A stretch of 64,000 nt of DNA, taken from assembly GCA_903871875.1 (NCBI GenBank), contig CAIQIR010000079.1:124001-188000 (forward strand). Direction: 5' to 3'. The translations under genes were made by a program, and so were the position numbers. Positions 54,120-62,723 of the stretch are shown one piece after another. Origin of the DNA: an uncultured Schlesneria sp. GTDB taxonomy: Bacteria; Planctomycetota; Planctomycetia; Planctomycetales; Planctomycetaceae. Numbering within the stretch: position 1 is the first letter of the stretch; the number at the start of each line of letters is the position of its first letter. The notes under the pieces were generated by a model that had not been told where the DNA came from, did not search any database, and was given only the letters and a program-made list of their open reading frames with translations.

Positions 54120-55721
54120 ATGACCAATTCCTCTTCTCTCCCCGAAACGTGTCTCCCAAGCTGGAGTATCGCGGAATTACCCGAACCCAAGCCGCTGGGC
54201 CTTCGTAATTGGGCCAGCTTCATCGGTCCTGGGATCGTGATGATGGGCATCCAGATCGGAGGCGGCGAGTGGCTGCTCGGTCCGGAAGTGACCGCGCGCT
54301 ACGGCGGCGGATTAATGTGGATAGCCACCGTCGCCATCGTCTTACAGGTTTTTTACAACGTCGAATGCGGTCGCTATGCGCTCTATTGCGGCGAGCCGGT
54401 CATGACGGGATTTTTGCGGAAGCGGCCGGGCCCGATGCTGTGGGTGACGGTCATCATGTTCCTGAGTCTGTCGGCGTTGATTCCGGGGCTTTCGACCAAT
54501 GCCGCGGCGGTGATTGCGGCGATTTGGCTGGACCGACCGCCGGGAGTGGAAGATCGCTGGCTGGTCACGATGCTGGCCTATGCATGCTTGTTGGCCGTCG
54601 CCTTACCGGTGCTGATTGGCGGCAAGGTTTACAACATGTTGCAAGCCGTCATGACGGCGAAGGTCGTGATTGTTCTCGGTTTCTGCCTGACAATTGGCTT
54701 TCTTTTCGTCAGTCCGCTGCATTGGTGGAATGTGATGAGCGGATTTGCCAAGTTTGGAAACGTGCCGATTCGAGTTGATGGTCATGATGAGCTGAGGAAT
54801 GTGTTTCTTCAGTTTTGGCAGGATGGTTCCTGGCCGTTGATTGAACTGGGGAACATCGCCGTTCTGGGAGCGTTTGCCGGGTATGCCGGCGGCGGCGGCT
54901 TGGCCAATTCGACTTATAGCAACTATGTTCGCGACAAAGGTTGGGGCATGGGCCGGCAGGTGGGGGCAATCGCCAGCGCTGTCGGCGGCCGCGACATTAC
55001 GCTCAGCCATCTCGGCAAAGTGTTTTTGATGACGCCCGACAATCTGCGAAAATGGCGGGGTTGGTGGAGATACATTCTGACTGATCAGGTGATTGTGTGG
55101 GCTCCGGGTTGTTTCATGGGGATGGCGTTACCGGCACTGTTGTCGCTTGAGTTCGCGTCCTATTCAGAACTGTACGGCCAAACGAACAAGCTTGATTGGG
55201 CACAGGCCATGATCACGGCCGACGGTATTCGACATGCACCGAATTTTGGGCCGGCCGTAGGCCACCTGTTGTGGCTGGTGACGTTGGGCGTTGGCTTGAC
55301 GGTCTTGCTGCCTAGTCAGATGTCGATTGTCGAGGATTTCAGTCGTCGCTGGACGGATATCATCTGGTCGGCCAGCCGACATGCGCGGGATCGGATGCGC
55401 GACGATCAGGTCAAATATATTTATTACACGCTGCTATTCTCGTACGTCGTCTGGACGATGATTGCGGCATACCTGTTCAGCACGTATGGCACTCCGAAGC
55501 TGATGACGCTGATCATTGCCAATCTGAATAATCTGGCGATTGGCGTGACGGCGTTTCAATTGTTATGGATCAACGTCACACTATTGCCGCCGGAAATTCG
55601 TCCGAAGTGGTACCATCGCGCGGGAATGATCGGCTGTGGAGTGTTTTACTTGGGACTGGCATTTCTGGTGTTTGTGACGAAACAATGGCCAATCTTGCGA
55701 GATTTGTTGTACGGTTTGTGA
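54120..55721 (+). CDS. Nramp-fold transporter lacking metal-binding motifs
   Basis: 533 residues, about 11-12 membrane helices. The fold is that of Nramp proteins: GLRNWASFIGPGIVMMGIQIGGGEW in helix 1 and GAFAGYAGGGGLANSTYSNYVRDKG in helix 6. In true metal transporters helix 1 holds DPGN and helix 6 holds MPH; neither occurs here (GPGI in helix 1, GYAGGG in helix 6). It should not bind divalent metal in the usual way. The helical core beyond is well formed, so it may carry an organic substrate. Its place in a catabolic cluster supports that. Ribosome binding site is weak. Confidence 0.8.
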   Translation: MTNSSSLPETCLPSWSIAELPEPKPLGLRNWASFIGPGIVMMGIQIGGGEWLLGPEVTARYGGGLMWIATVAIVLQVFYNVECGRYALYCGEPVMTGFLRKRPGPMLWVTVIMFLSLSALIPGLSTNAAAVIAAIWLDRPPGVEDRWLVTMLAYACLLAVALPVLIGGKVYNMLQAVMTAKVVIVLGFCLTIGFLFVSPLHWWNVMSGFAKFGNVPIRVDGHDELRNVFLQFWQDGSWPLIELGNIAVLGAFAGYAGGGGLANSTYSNYVRDKGWGMGRQVGAIASAVGGRDITLSHLGKVFLMTPDNLRKWRGWWRYILTDQVIVWAPGCFMGMALPALLSLEFASYSELYGQTNKLDWAQAMITADGIRHAPNFGPAVGHLLWLVTLGVGLTVLLPSQMSIVEDFSRRWTDIIWSASRHARDRMRDDQVKYIYYTLLFSYVVWTMIAAYLFSTYGTPKLMTLIIANLNNLAIGVTAFQLLWINVTLLPPEIRPKWYHRAGMIGCGVFYLGLAFLVFVTKQWPILRDLLYGL

Positions 55722-55755
55722 GCGGTAATCGCGCAATTCCAATGAAGGACTGAAC

Positions 55756-56559
55756 GTGACTTCTCTTTTCGATCTTTCGGGGCGTGTGGCCCTTGTCTCG
55801 GGTGCCGCAAGTGGTATGGGCCGGGCGATGTGTTTGGCGCTCGCGGAGCATGGTGCGAATCTTGTCCTGGCGGATTTGAATCCCGCGGGTCTCGAACAGA
55901 CTGCGGCCGATGTCCGTGCTTTGAAGCGTAAAGCGATTCCGGTCGTGTGCGATGTTTCCCAGCCCGAAGCGATTCGAGCGATGTTTGCCACGCTCGATCG
56001 TGAATTCGGACGGATCGATTTCCTGGCGAATGTCGCCGGCGAAGGGGTTCTGGGACGCCCGGAAGATATTCCGTTGGAAGACGTCGAAAAGACGTGGAGA
56101 AATCTCGTGTTTGGCCGTTTCTGCATGTGCCAGGAAGCGGGACGACGCATGATTCCCGCGGGACGGGGCAGCATCGTCAACATCGGATCGCTGGCAAGCA
56201 TCACCGCTCTTGGACGCAACCATATCGCTTACAGCATGGCGATGGGTGCCGTGGTCCAGATGACGCGTGAACTCAGTACCGAATGGGCCGCGCACGGTGT
56301 ACGAGTCAATGCGATTCTGCCCGCTCAGGTCCTCAATCCCAGTCTCGAAAAGCGCATCGAAGCCGATCCCAAGCTCAAGGATCAATTTCTCAAGGGCATT
56401 CCGGCCGGCCGACTTGGACATCCGAATGACATTCAGGGATTGGCCGTGCTGTTGGCTTCGGATGCATCCAGTTGGATCACCGGCGCGTTGATTCCCATGG
56501 ATGGCGGTAACTTGGCGATGAACGGCGGTGGAACCCGCCGCTACGTGGACCCGGTATAA
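55756..56559 (+). CDS. SDR-family oxidoreductase with Met in place of the catalytic Lys
   Basis: 267 residues; GTG start with AAGG about seven bases upstream. SDR layout: SGAASGMGRA cofactor loop (residues 15-24), LADLNP after strand 2 (NAD type), CDVSQPEA, NVAG, catalytic Ser145 (IGSLAS) and Tyr159 in HIAYSMAMGAV. The fourth residue after Tyr should be Lys and is Met163; the codon ATG at 56242-56244 is clear. The enzyme may be inactive, use another base or act as a partner protein. C-terminus ITGALIPMDGGNLAMNGGG is typical. It follows the transporter by 34 bases and precedes the E1 gene by 137. Confidence 0.82.
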   Translation: MTSLFDLSGRVALVSGAASGMGRAMCLALAEHGANLVLADLNPAGLEQTAADVRALKRKAIPVVCDVSQPEAIRAMFATLDREFGRIDFLANVAGEGVLGRPEDIPLEDVEKTWRNLVFGRFCMCQEAGRRMIPAGRGSIVNIGSLASITALGRNHIAYSMAMGAVVQMTRELSTEWAAHGVRVNAILPAQVLNPSLEKRIEADPKLKDQFLKGIPAGRLGHPNDIQGLAVLLASDASSWITGALIPMDGGNLAMNGGGTRRYVDPV

Positions 56560-56696
56560 ACTCTTCCAGAGGGGGAACCGCCTGCCGCGACACGAAACGG
56601 AGATAAGTTTCCTCGTGGTGGTTTGGTAGAACCCTCGCACTTCAACCAATAAAAGATCCTGATCAATAAATTGGCCTCCCAGAATTCGGAACACCG

Positions 56697-58694
56697 ATGA
56701 CTAGCGTTTCTGCCGCTTCAACATACTTGGGTATTTATCGAACGATGCAGCTCATCCGTCAGACGGAAGAGGAACTGGCTCGTTGTCATCAGCGGGGGCT
56801 CATTCACGGTGCGTGTCACACGTATGTCGGTGAAGAAGCGATCGCCAGCTCGGTCTGTGCCCATCTTCGCAAGGAGGATGTGGTCTTCAGTACGCATCGC
56901 GGGCATGGGCATGCCTTGGCGAAGGGGTTGCCCCCCAGCGAACTGATCGCGGAATTGTTCGGGCGGCAAACAGGGTGCTCGCGAGGCCGTGGCGGCAGCA
57001 TGCATCTGTTCTCGCCAGAAGTCGGCATGATGGGGACCAGCGGCATTGTCGGTCCCTGTGTGCTGCAGGCCTGTGGTGGTGGTTACAGCTTCAAGATGAA
57101 GAAGATTGACAACGTGGCCGTGGCCTTTTTCGGAGATGGAGCCGTCAACAACGGAGCGTTCCACGAAGGGCTGAACATGGCCAGTATCTGGAAGCTGCCC
57201 GTGTTGTTTATCTGCGAGAACAACCAGTTCGCGACCGAGGTCCCCTTCGCCTACGCTGCCGGTAATCCCAGCGTGGGAAGTCGTGGAGTTGCCTATGGTC
57301 TGCCGGGTTTGACGGTCGACGGCAATGACGCGATCGAGCTCAGTCGAGTGGCGAGTGAGGCGGTGGAGCGTGCACGTTCCGGTGGTGGTCCGACCTTGAT
57401 CGAATGCATGACCTACCGCACGCGAGCTCACGCCGAAGGGATGGGTGACTTCGGTTACCGGACGCGAGAAGACGTTGACGGATGGAAGCAGCGCTGTCCG
57501 ATTCAGCGGTTGCGCACGAACTGCGTCGCGGAAAAGCTGATCTCGGCGGCAGACTTCGATGCGGTGGATGCTGAAATCAAGAAGCTGGTGGACGAGGCTC
57601 GGCGGCTCGCTGAAGCCGGTCCATTCCCAGATCCAGCGACGGCCACTCAACATGCTTATTCGGAATCGCCTCGTTCATCGACCACGCCCATTCAGAACGT
57701 GCGACCGGCGGCGACGGTCCGTGAAATCACCATGACACAGGCGACTCACGAAGCGCTATCGGAAGAGATGGCGAAGAATCCCTTGATCTTCGTCATGGGC
57801 GAAGGGATCGGTAAACGAGGTGGTAACTTTATGACGACCGCCGGTCTTTACAACATTTACGGCCCGACGCGTCTGTGTGATACGCCGATCTGCGAACGAG
57901 GATTCGTCGGATTGGCCTGCGGCGCGGGAATGACCGGCACTCGACCGGTGATCGATTTTATGTTCGCCGATTTTGTGCTCGATTCGGTGGGCGAGATCGT
58001 CAACCAGATCGCCAAGATGCAGTACATGAGCAGCGGCCGACTGAAGATGCCGGTGCTGTTGCGAGGCTGCATCGGCATCGGCCACTCGGCCGCGACACAC
58101 CATTCTGGGAATTACTATGCAATGTACGCGCAGATCCCGGGACTAAAAGTCGTGGTACCCTCGTCCGCGTATGACGCAAAGGGGCTATTCAAGCATGCAC
58201 TGAATAGCGACGATCCGGTCTTGTTTCTCGAACATCGGGAAATTCTGTCCATCAAAGGACCGGTGCCTGAAGGCGAATATGAAATCGAATTCGGCCGGGC
58301 GAACGTTGTTCGATCGGGACGCGATGTCACCGTGGTCGCTTTGGCCCGTATGGTTCACCTGACTCTTTCCGTTTGTGACGAACTGGAAAAGTCGGGAATC
58401 TCGGTCGAAGTAATCGATCCTCGGACCGTCTTGCCGCTCGACATCGAAACAATTCTGCAGTCGGTGAAGAAGACCGGACGGTTGCTGGTTGTCGACGAAG
58501 GCTTTGCCCCATGTGGTTTCGCCGTCGATGTCGCGGCGCAAGTAGCGGATCGTGGATTCAATGATCTGGACGCCCCGATTAAGAGGATCAACGGAGCCTT
58601 CACACCAACACCCTATAGCCCACCGCTGGAGAAGGCGGTGGTGCCGCAATCGGATGATATTCTCAAAGCGATTCGTGACCTGATGAACGAATAA
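56697..58694 (+). CDS. 2-oxoacid dehydrogenase E1, fused alpha and beta subunits
   Basis: 665 residues. The alpha half (1-320) has the thiamine diphosphate motif GDGAVNNGAFHEGLNMASIWKLPVLFICENN (about 142-172) and TYRTRAHAEGMGDFGYRTREDVDGW, and the beta half (about 345-665) has MTQATHEALSEEMAKNPLIFVMGEGIGKRGG, RLCDTPICERGFVGLACG, a Glu-containing VLLRGCIGIGHSAATHHS loop and VIDPRTVLPLDIETIL. The linker (about 320-345) is Ser/Pro-rich. Most bacteria encode the halves separately; single-chain E1 is rarer. Best matched by acetoin/pyruvate-type complexes. E2 follows 117 bases later; no E3 is present. Confidence 0.92.
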   Translation: MTSVSAASTYLGIYRTMQLIRQTEEELARCHQRGLIHGACHTYVGEEAIASSVCAHLRKEDVVFSTHRGHGHALAKGLPPSELIAELFGRQTGCSRGRGGSMHLFSPEVGMMGTSGIVGPCVLQACGGGYSFKMKKIDNVAVAFFGDGAVNNGAFHEGLNMASIWKLPVLFICENNQFATEVPFAYAAGNPSVGSRGVAYGLPGLTVDGNDAIELSRVASEAVERARSGGGPTLIECMTYRTRAHAEGMGDFGYRTREDVDGWKQRCPIQRLRTNCVAEKLISAADFDAVDAEIKKLVDEARRLAEAGPFPDPATATQHAYSESPRSSTTPIQNVRPAATVREITMTQATHEALSEEMAKNPLIFVMGEGIGKRGGNFMTTAGLYNIYGPTRLCDTPICERGFVGLACGAGMTGTRPVIDFMFADFVLDSVGEIVNQIAKMQYMSSGRLKMPVLLRGCIGIGHSAATHHSGNYYAMYAQIPGLKVVVPSSAYDAKGLFKHALNSDDPVLFLEHREILSIKGPVPEGEYEIEFGRANVVRSGRDVTVVALARMVHLTLSVCDELEKSGISVEVIDPRTVLPLDIETILQSVKKTGRLLVVDEGFAPCGFAVDVAAQVADRGFNDLDAPIKRINGAFTPTPYSPPLEKAVVPQSDDILKAIRDLMNE

Positions 58695-58811
58695 CCGCGA
58701 CGAAATGGGCGTGCCGACGAAACGAGTCCGATCAATCGACTTTTGTTCTGAGGCCGCGCCGTGACCGTCCGCGATGTCCGTCATCCTTTTTTCATTTCAT
58801 GAGGCGACGAT

Positions 58812-60179
58812 ATGCCGTTCGAGATCACGATTCCCCGACTGGGTTGGTCGATGGAAGAAGGAACGTTTGTTCGTTGGTTGAAAAAGGCCGGCGATTTCAT
58901 CCAGGCGGGCGAGGCGGTCTTTGAGTTAGAGGGGGAAAAAGCGGCTCAGGATATTGAAGCCGTTGACAGTGGCATTCTTCGAATACCCGCGAATGCTCCC
59001 CAACCAGGAACGATCGTCGCTGTGGGAGCGGTGATTGGCTTTCTGGTCGCCGAAGGTGAAGCGACGCCGACGGTCGGTTCATCGAATCCGTCGTCCGCCG
59101 CAGTGAATCAAGCCTCACTACCGAAGCCAATTGCCCTGGAGCCAAAGGTTGTGGAACCCGTTTCCGCTCCAGCCGCGGCTCCTTCGGTGAGACGGCTGGC
59201 CCGCGAAATGGGAATTAAGCTGGCGTCCCTGGAAGGGTCAGGACCAGCAGGACGAATCACGGCCGACGACGTGCGAACACCGATCTCCAAGAGACCCTTA
59301 ACGACCACCGCATCCGCTGCGCCTGCTCACGCGGCCGGCGTTGCGAGCCCGCGAGCACGTCGGGTTGCGGGAGAATTGGGCATTGATTGGCGTCGCCTGC
59401 AGGGAACGGGACGTGATGGTCGCGTGCGTGAACGCGATGTGCGTCAAGCCGCTTCGGGACCTGATTCGGGGACGCCTGCGACGGTGGTTTCTGTCTCATC
59501 CCGTCGCCGCACGATTTCCAATCGGATGATGGCGAGTCGCGACCGCACGGCGCCGGTCACGTTAACGACACGTGTCGACGCGACGAACTTGGTCAGTCTG
59601 CGCAACCAATTCAAACAGGCCGGCAGTGGAGGAACGATCCCCTCCTACACTGATATCGTGGTCAAGCTGACGACCCTCGCTTTGCAGCAACATCCGATGC
59701 TGGCAGTGCGTGACGAGGCCGACAAATGGGTGATCCCGGAAATGCCAGACGGCCTTCATATCGGGCTGGCTGTCGACACGGATGACGGGTTGGTGGTTCC
59801 AGTGGTGCATGGCGCGGGAGCGTTGGGGCTATTTGATCTGGCGAAGCGGACATTGGGCCTCATCGAGAAGTCGCGTACTGGACGGCTGACGGTCGCCGAA
59901 ATGCAGGGCGCCGTGTTCACGATCACGAATCTTGGTGCCTTTGGCATCGATGGGTTTACTCCGATCATTAACGTGCCTGAGACTGCTGTACTGGGGCTGG
60001 GGCGAATTCGCCGTGAACCAGTGGTGATCGACGATCAGATTGTGGCACGAGATCAAATGACGCTTAGTCTCACTTTTGATCACCGCATCGTCGATGGTGC
60101 TCCTGCCGCGCGGTTCTTGCAGACCGTCAGTCAAGCGATTGAAAACCCTTCGGCCTGGTTGCTTCGCGGCGAGGGATGA
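58812..60179 (+). CDS. Dihydrolipoamide acyltransferase E2 with two peripheral-subunit-binding domains
   Basis: 455 residues, ATG with GAGG eight bases upstream. Order: one lipoyl domain (1-78) with the lipoylated Lys43 in LEGEKAAQDIEA; linker; a first E1/E3-binding domain at about 121-155 (VRRLAREMGIKLASLEGSG, GRITADDV); a second at about 180-214 (PRARRVAGELGIDWRRLQGTG, GRVRERDV); and the catalytic domain with SRRRTISNRMMASR and DHRIVDGAPAARFL near the C-terminus, which holds the active-site His and Asp. Two binding domains are uncommon. It transfers the acyl group made by the preceding E1 to CoA. Confidence 0.93.
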   Translation: MPFEITIPRLGWSMEEGTFVRWLKKAGDFIQAGEAVFELEGEKAAQDIEAVDSGILRIPANAPQPGTIVAVGAVIGFLVAEGEATPTVGSSNPSSAAVNQASLPKPIALEPKVVEPVSAPAAAPSVRRLAREMGIKLASLEGSGPAGRITADDVRTPISKRPLTTTASAAPAHAAGVASPRARRVAGELGIDWRRLQGTGRDGRVRERDVRQAASGPDSGTPATVVSVSSRRRTISNRMMASRDRTAPVTLTTRVDATNLVSLRNQFKQAGSGGTIPSYTDIVVKLTTLALQQHPMLAVRDEADKWVIPEMPDGLHIGLAVDTDDGLVVPVVHGAGALGLFDLAKRTLGLIEKSRTGRLTVAEMQGAVFTITNLGAFGIDGFTPIINVPETAVLGLGRIRREPVVIDDQIVARDQMTLSLTFDHRIVDGAPAARFLQTVSQAIENPSAWLLRGEG

Positions 60180-60369
60180 AATTGCGATGATGAGTGATTC
60201 GCCACTTCGTAAAACGGAAGGTCGGCGGATTGCGTTGGGCCACGTATCGGCAAATCGAGTGTCTGCTCGATATCATGCATCCAGCCGATGAGGCTCTGAT
60301 CTCGCAATGCGAGAGAATAGCGTTACATGCCTTCCCATTTCAGGCAATTCGTGATACCGGACGAACAGC

Positions 60370-61473
60370 ATGACGACGACCGATCTTGAGTATCTTCCCC
60401 GGCTTCCTCGCAATAAATCAGTCGGCATCGGGTGTATTGGTGCGGGGTTCATCATGGCCGATTGCCATCTTGTGGCCTATCGGCAGGCGGGGTTTCACCC
60501 CGTGGCAATTGCCGCCAGACGACGCGAGCAGGCGGTTGAGGTCGCGGCACGTCATCAGATTCCTCACGTCTTTACCGACTATCGTGATTTGCTGAATCAG
60601 ACTGACGTTGAGGTGGTTGATGTTGCGGTTCCGCCCGACACGCAGTTCGAAGTGATTCGCGAAATTGTGAAACATGCCGATCACATTCGAGGAGTCCTTG
60701 CGCAAAAGCCGCTTGGGATTAACTACACCCAGGCTCGCGAAATTGTGCGTCTGTGCCGCGAAGCGGGTGTTACTCTGGCCGTCAATCAAAACATGCGATA
60801 CGACCAGTCGGTGCGAGCCTGTCGAACGCTGTTGAGTCGAGGCGACCTGGGCGCACCCGTGCTGGCCACGATTGATATGCGTGCGATTCCCCATTGGATG
60901 CCTTGGCAATCACGACAAGGTTGGGTCACCTTGCGAATCATGAGCATCCATCACCTGGACACCTTCCGTTTTTGGTTCGGCGATCCGGTGCGAGTGTTCG
61001 CCAGCATTCGCCCCGATCCCAGAACGACGTTTGCACATGAGGACGGGATTTGTCTTTATATCCTGGAATATGCCAATGGGCTGCGAGCGATGAGTTGCGA
61101 CGATGTTTGGAGTGGCCCGGCCAAAGAAGGATCGGCGTCGGATATTGGGATCAATTGGCGAATTGAAGGCACGACGGGCATGGCTCGCGGAACAATCGGC
61201 TGGCCTCACTATCCGGAGCGAACACCCAGCACGCTCGATTACACCACGACTGCGTCCAATATCTGGCACCAGCCTCGCTGGCCGGAAGTCTGGTTCCCCG
61301 ATGCATTCGTCGGCCCAATGGCGCAATTACTGTGTGCACTAGAAGACGGTACTCCGCCCGAGATCAGTGGCGAAGACAATTTGAATACGATGGCCCTCGT
61401 CGAAGCCTGTTATACCTCGGCCCGCGAACACCGTGCCGTTGAGCTGAAAGAAATCACGGACCTGAGGGGGTGA
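60370..61473 (+). CDS. Gfo/Idh/MocA-family oxidoreductase
   Basis: 367 residues. N-terminal Rossmann fold with [37 protein letters not shown]; then [16 protein letters not shown] where most members have EKP, so Glu is Gln while the catalytic Lys is kept. C-terminal domain: [26 protein letters not shown] with the conserved His-Asp, and [17 protein letters not shown]. It oxidises or reduces a sugar, inositol or related cyclic substrate in other members. It sits last in the plus-strand cluster, 190 bases after E2, and converges on the aldo/keto reductase. Confidence 0.88.
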   Translation: MTTTDLEYLPRLPRNKSVGIGCIGAGFIMADCHLVAYRQAGFHPVAIAARRREQAVEVAARHQIPHVFTDYRDLLNQTDVEVVDVAVPPDTQFEVIREIVKHADHIRGVLAQKPLGINYTQAREIVRLCREAGVTLAVNQNMRYDQSVRACRTLLSRGDLGAPVLATIDMRAIPHWMPWQSRQGWVTLRIMSIHHLDTFRFWFGDPVRVFASIRPDPRTTFAHEDGICLYILEYANGLRAMSCDDVWSGPAKEGSASDIGINWRIEGTTGMARGTIGWPHYPERTPSTLDYTTTASNIWHQPRWPEVWFPDAFVGPMAQLLCALEDGTPPEISGEDNLNTMALVEACYTSAREHRAVELKEITDLRG

Positions 61474-61517
61474 TTGGGCTGTCGCTGCTGATTGATCCTT
61501 GTCAATGGGTTCACTGA

Positions 61518-62543
61518 TTAACGGCTGCCAACGGTACCTTGAGGCGAGACGGATGTACTGCGGATGGGATCGGGTTGACGCCAAGGCGGCGGACAAATCG
61601 AATCGAGCTTCGACATCTGTTCGCCGGTGATCACGACGTCCGCAGCGGCGATGGCATCCTGAATCTGTTCCAGCTTTTTGACGCCAACGATCAGGGAACT
61701 CATCGCGGGTTGCGCCAATGTCCAGGCCAGCGAGTACTGCGACATTGGCACGCCTGCTTCGCTTGCCAGCTTTTCAATTGCTTCCAGTTGATTGAACAAC
61801 GTGTCGTCCTGCTTCCACACCCACTCGGGCTTTTCCACCGCTCGCGAATCGGCTGGCGGTGCTTGGCCGCGACGGTATTTTCCGGTCAGCAAGCCCCCTT
61901 GCAAGGACTGGTAGGGCGTCACGCCGACGCCATGCTTTTCGCAAAAGGGAAGATCGTTTTGTAATTCTCGTCGCAACAGGCTGAACGGAATTTGCGAACT
62001 GATCACGCGTGGAAGCAGGCTTTTGTCGGCTAACCAAAGCATTTCGCACATTTGCCATGCCGAATGATTCGAAGCGCCGAAGCAACGAATCTTCCCCTGC
62101 TTGACGGCGATGTCGAGTGCCCGCAGTGTCACTTCCAGGGGGACATGCTTGTCCGGCCAATGAATGATGTACAGATCGATGACATCGGTCTGCAGTCGTT
62201 TCAAACTACGATCGAGCTCGCGCAGGATATGCACGGCGGACAAGCCCCTGTCTTGCGGTCCGGGACCTAACGGGGCGGCCACCTTTGTGGCGAGTATGAC
62301 TTTATCGCGACGATCGCGCAGAGCCTTGCCGACAATCTCTTCGGTGATTCCACCCGGACTGCCAATGACGCGGGTGTACCCCTCGTACGCATTGGCCGTA
62401 TCAATGAAGTTGATGCCCAGATCGATGGCGGCATGTGTCAGACGGATCGCGTCTGCCTCACCCACGGGAGTTCCAAAGGTCATCGTGCCGAGGCAAATTG
62501 GTGAAACGAGAAGGCCACTCGAACCTAACGGGCGGTGTTGCAT
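61518..62543 (-). CDS. Aldo/keto reductase
   Basis: 341 residues, ATG with AAGG nine bases upstream. TIM-barrel NADPH-dependent reductase. The tetrad is Asp48, Tyr53, Lys87 and His128 (FIDTANAYEG, ATKVA, IIHWPD), all present. Cofactor-binding end: VGVKKLEQIQDAIAA. An insertion around 58-66 (VIGSPGGITE) follows the catalytic Tyr. It is convergent with the Gfo/Idh/MocA gene and downstream of the ceramidase-like gene on the same strand. Substrate open; sugars or hydroxy-ketones fit the neighbours. Confidence 0.92.
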   Translation of the reverse strand: MQHRPLGSSGLLVSPICLGTMTFGTPVGEADAIRLTHAAIDLGINFIDTANAYEGYTRVIGSPGGITEEIVGKALRDRRDKVILATKVAAPLGPGPQDRGLSAVHILRELDRSLKRLQTDVIDLYIIHWPDKHVPLEVTLRALDIAVKQGKIRCFGASNHSAWQMCEMLWLADKSLLPRVISSQIPFSLLRRELQNDLPFCEKHGVGVTPYQSLQGGLLTGKYRRGQAPPADSRAVEKPEWVWKQDDTLFNQLEAIEKLASEAGVPMSQYSLAWTLAQPAMSSLIVGVKKLEQIQDAIAAADVVITGEQMSKLDSICPPPWRQPDPIRSTSVSPQGTVGSR

Positions 62544-62723
62544 GACTGTTGCCTTGGAAAAACGGGGGCGAGATGTTGATCTGATGGAGATTAAAACCGC
62601 AATTCGGTCAGGTGGCCGAATCCACTTGCTCGATTAGACGACCAATCGACAGAGGTTTCCAGTCGCCAGCAGCGCCACGTACCCCTGGACGAATTCCTTC
62701 ACTCCCTGGCCATGGATGAGAAC

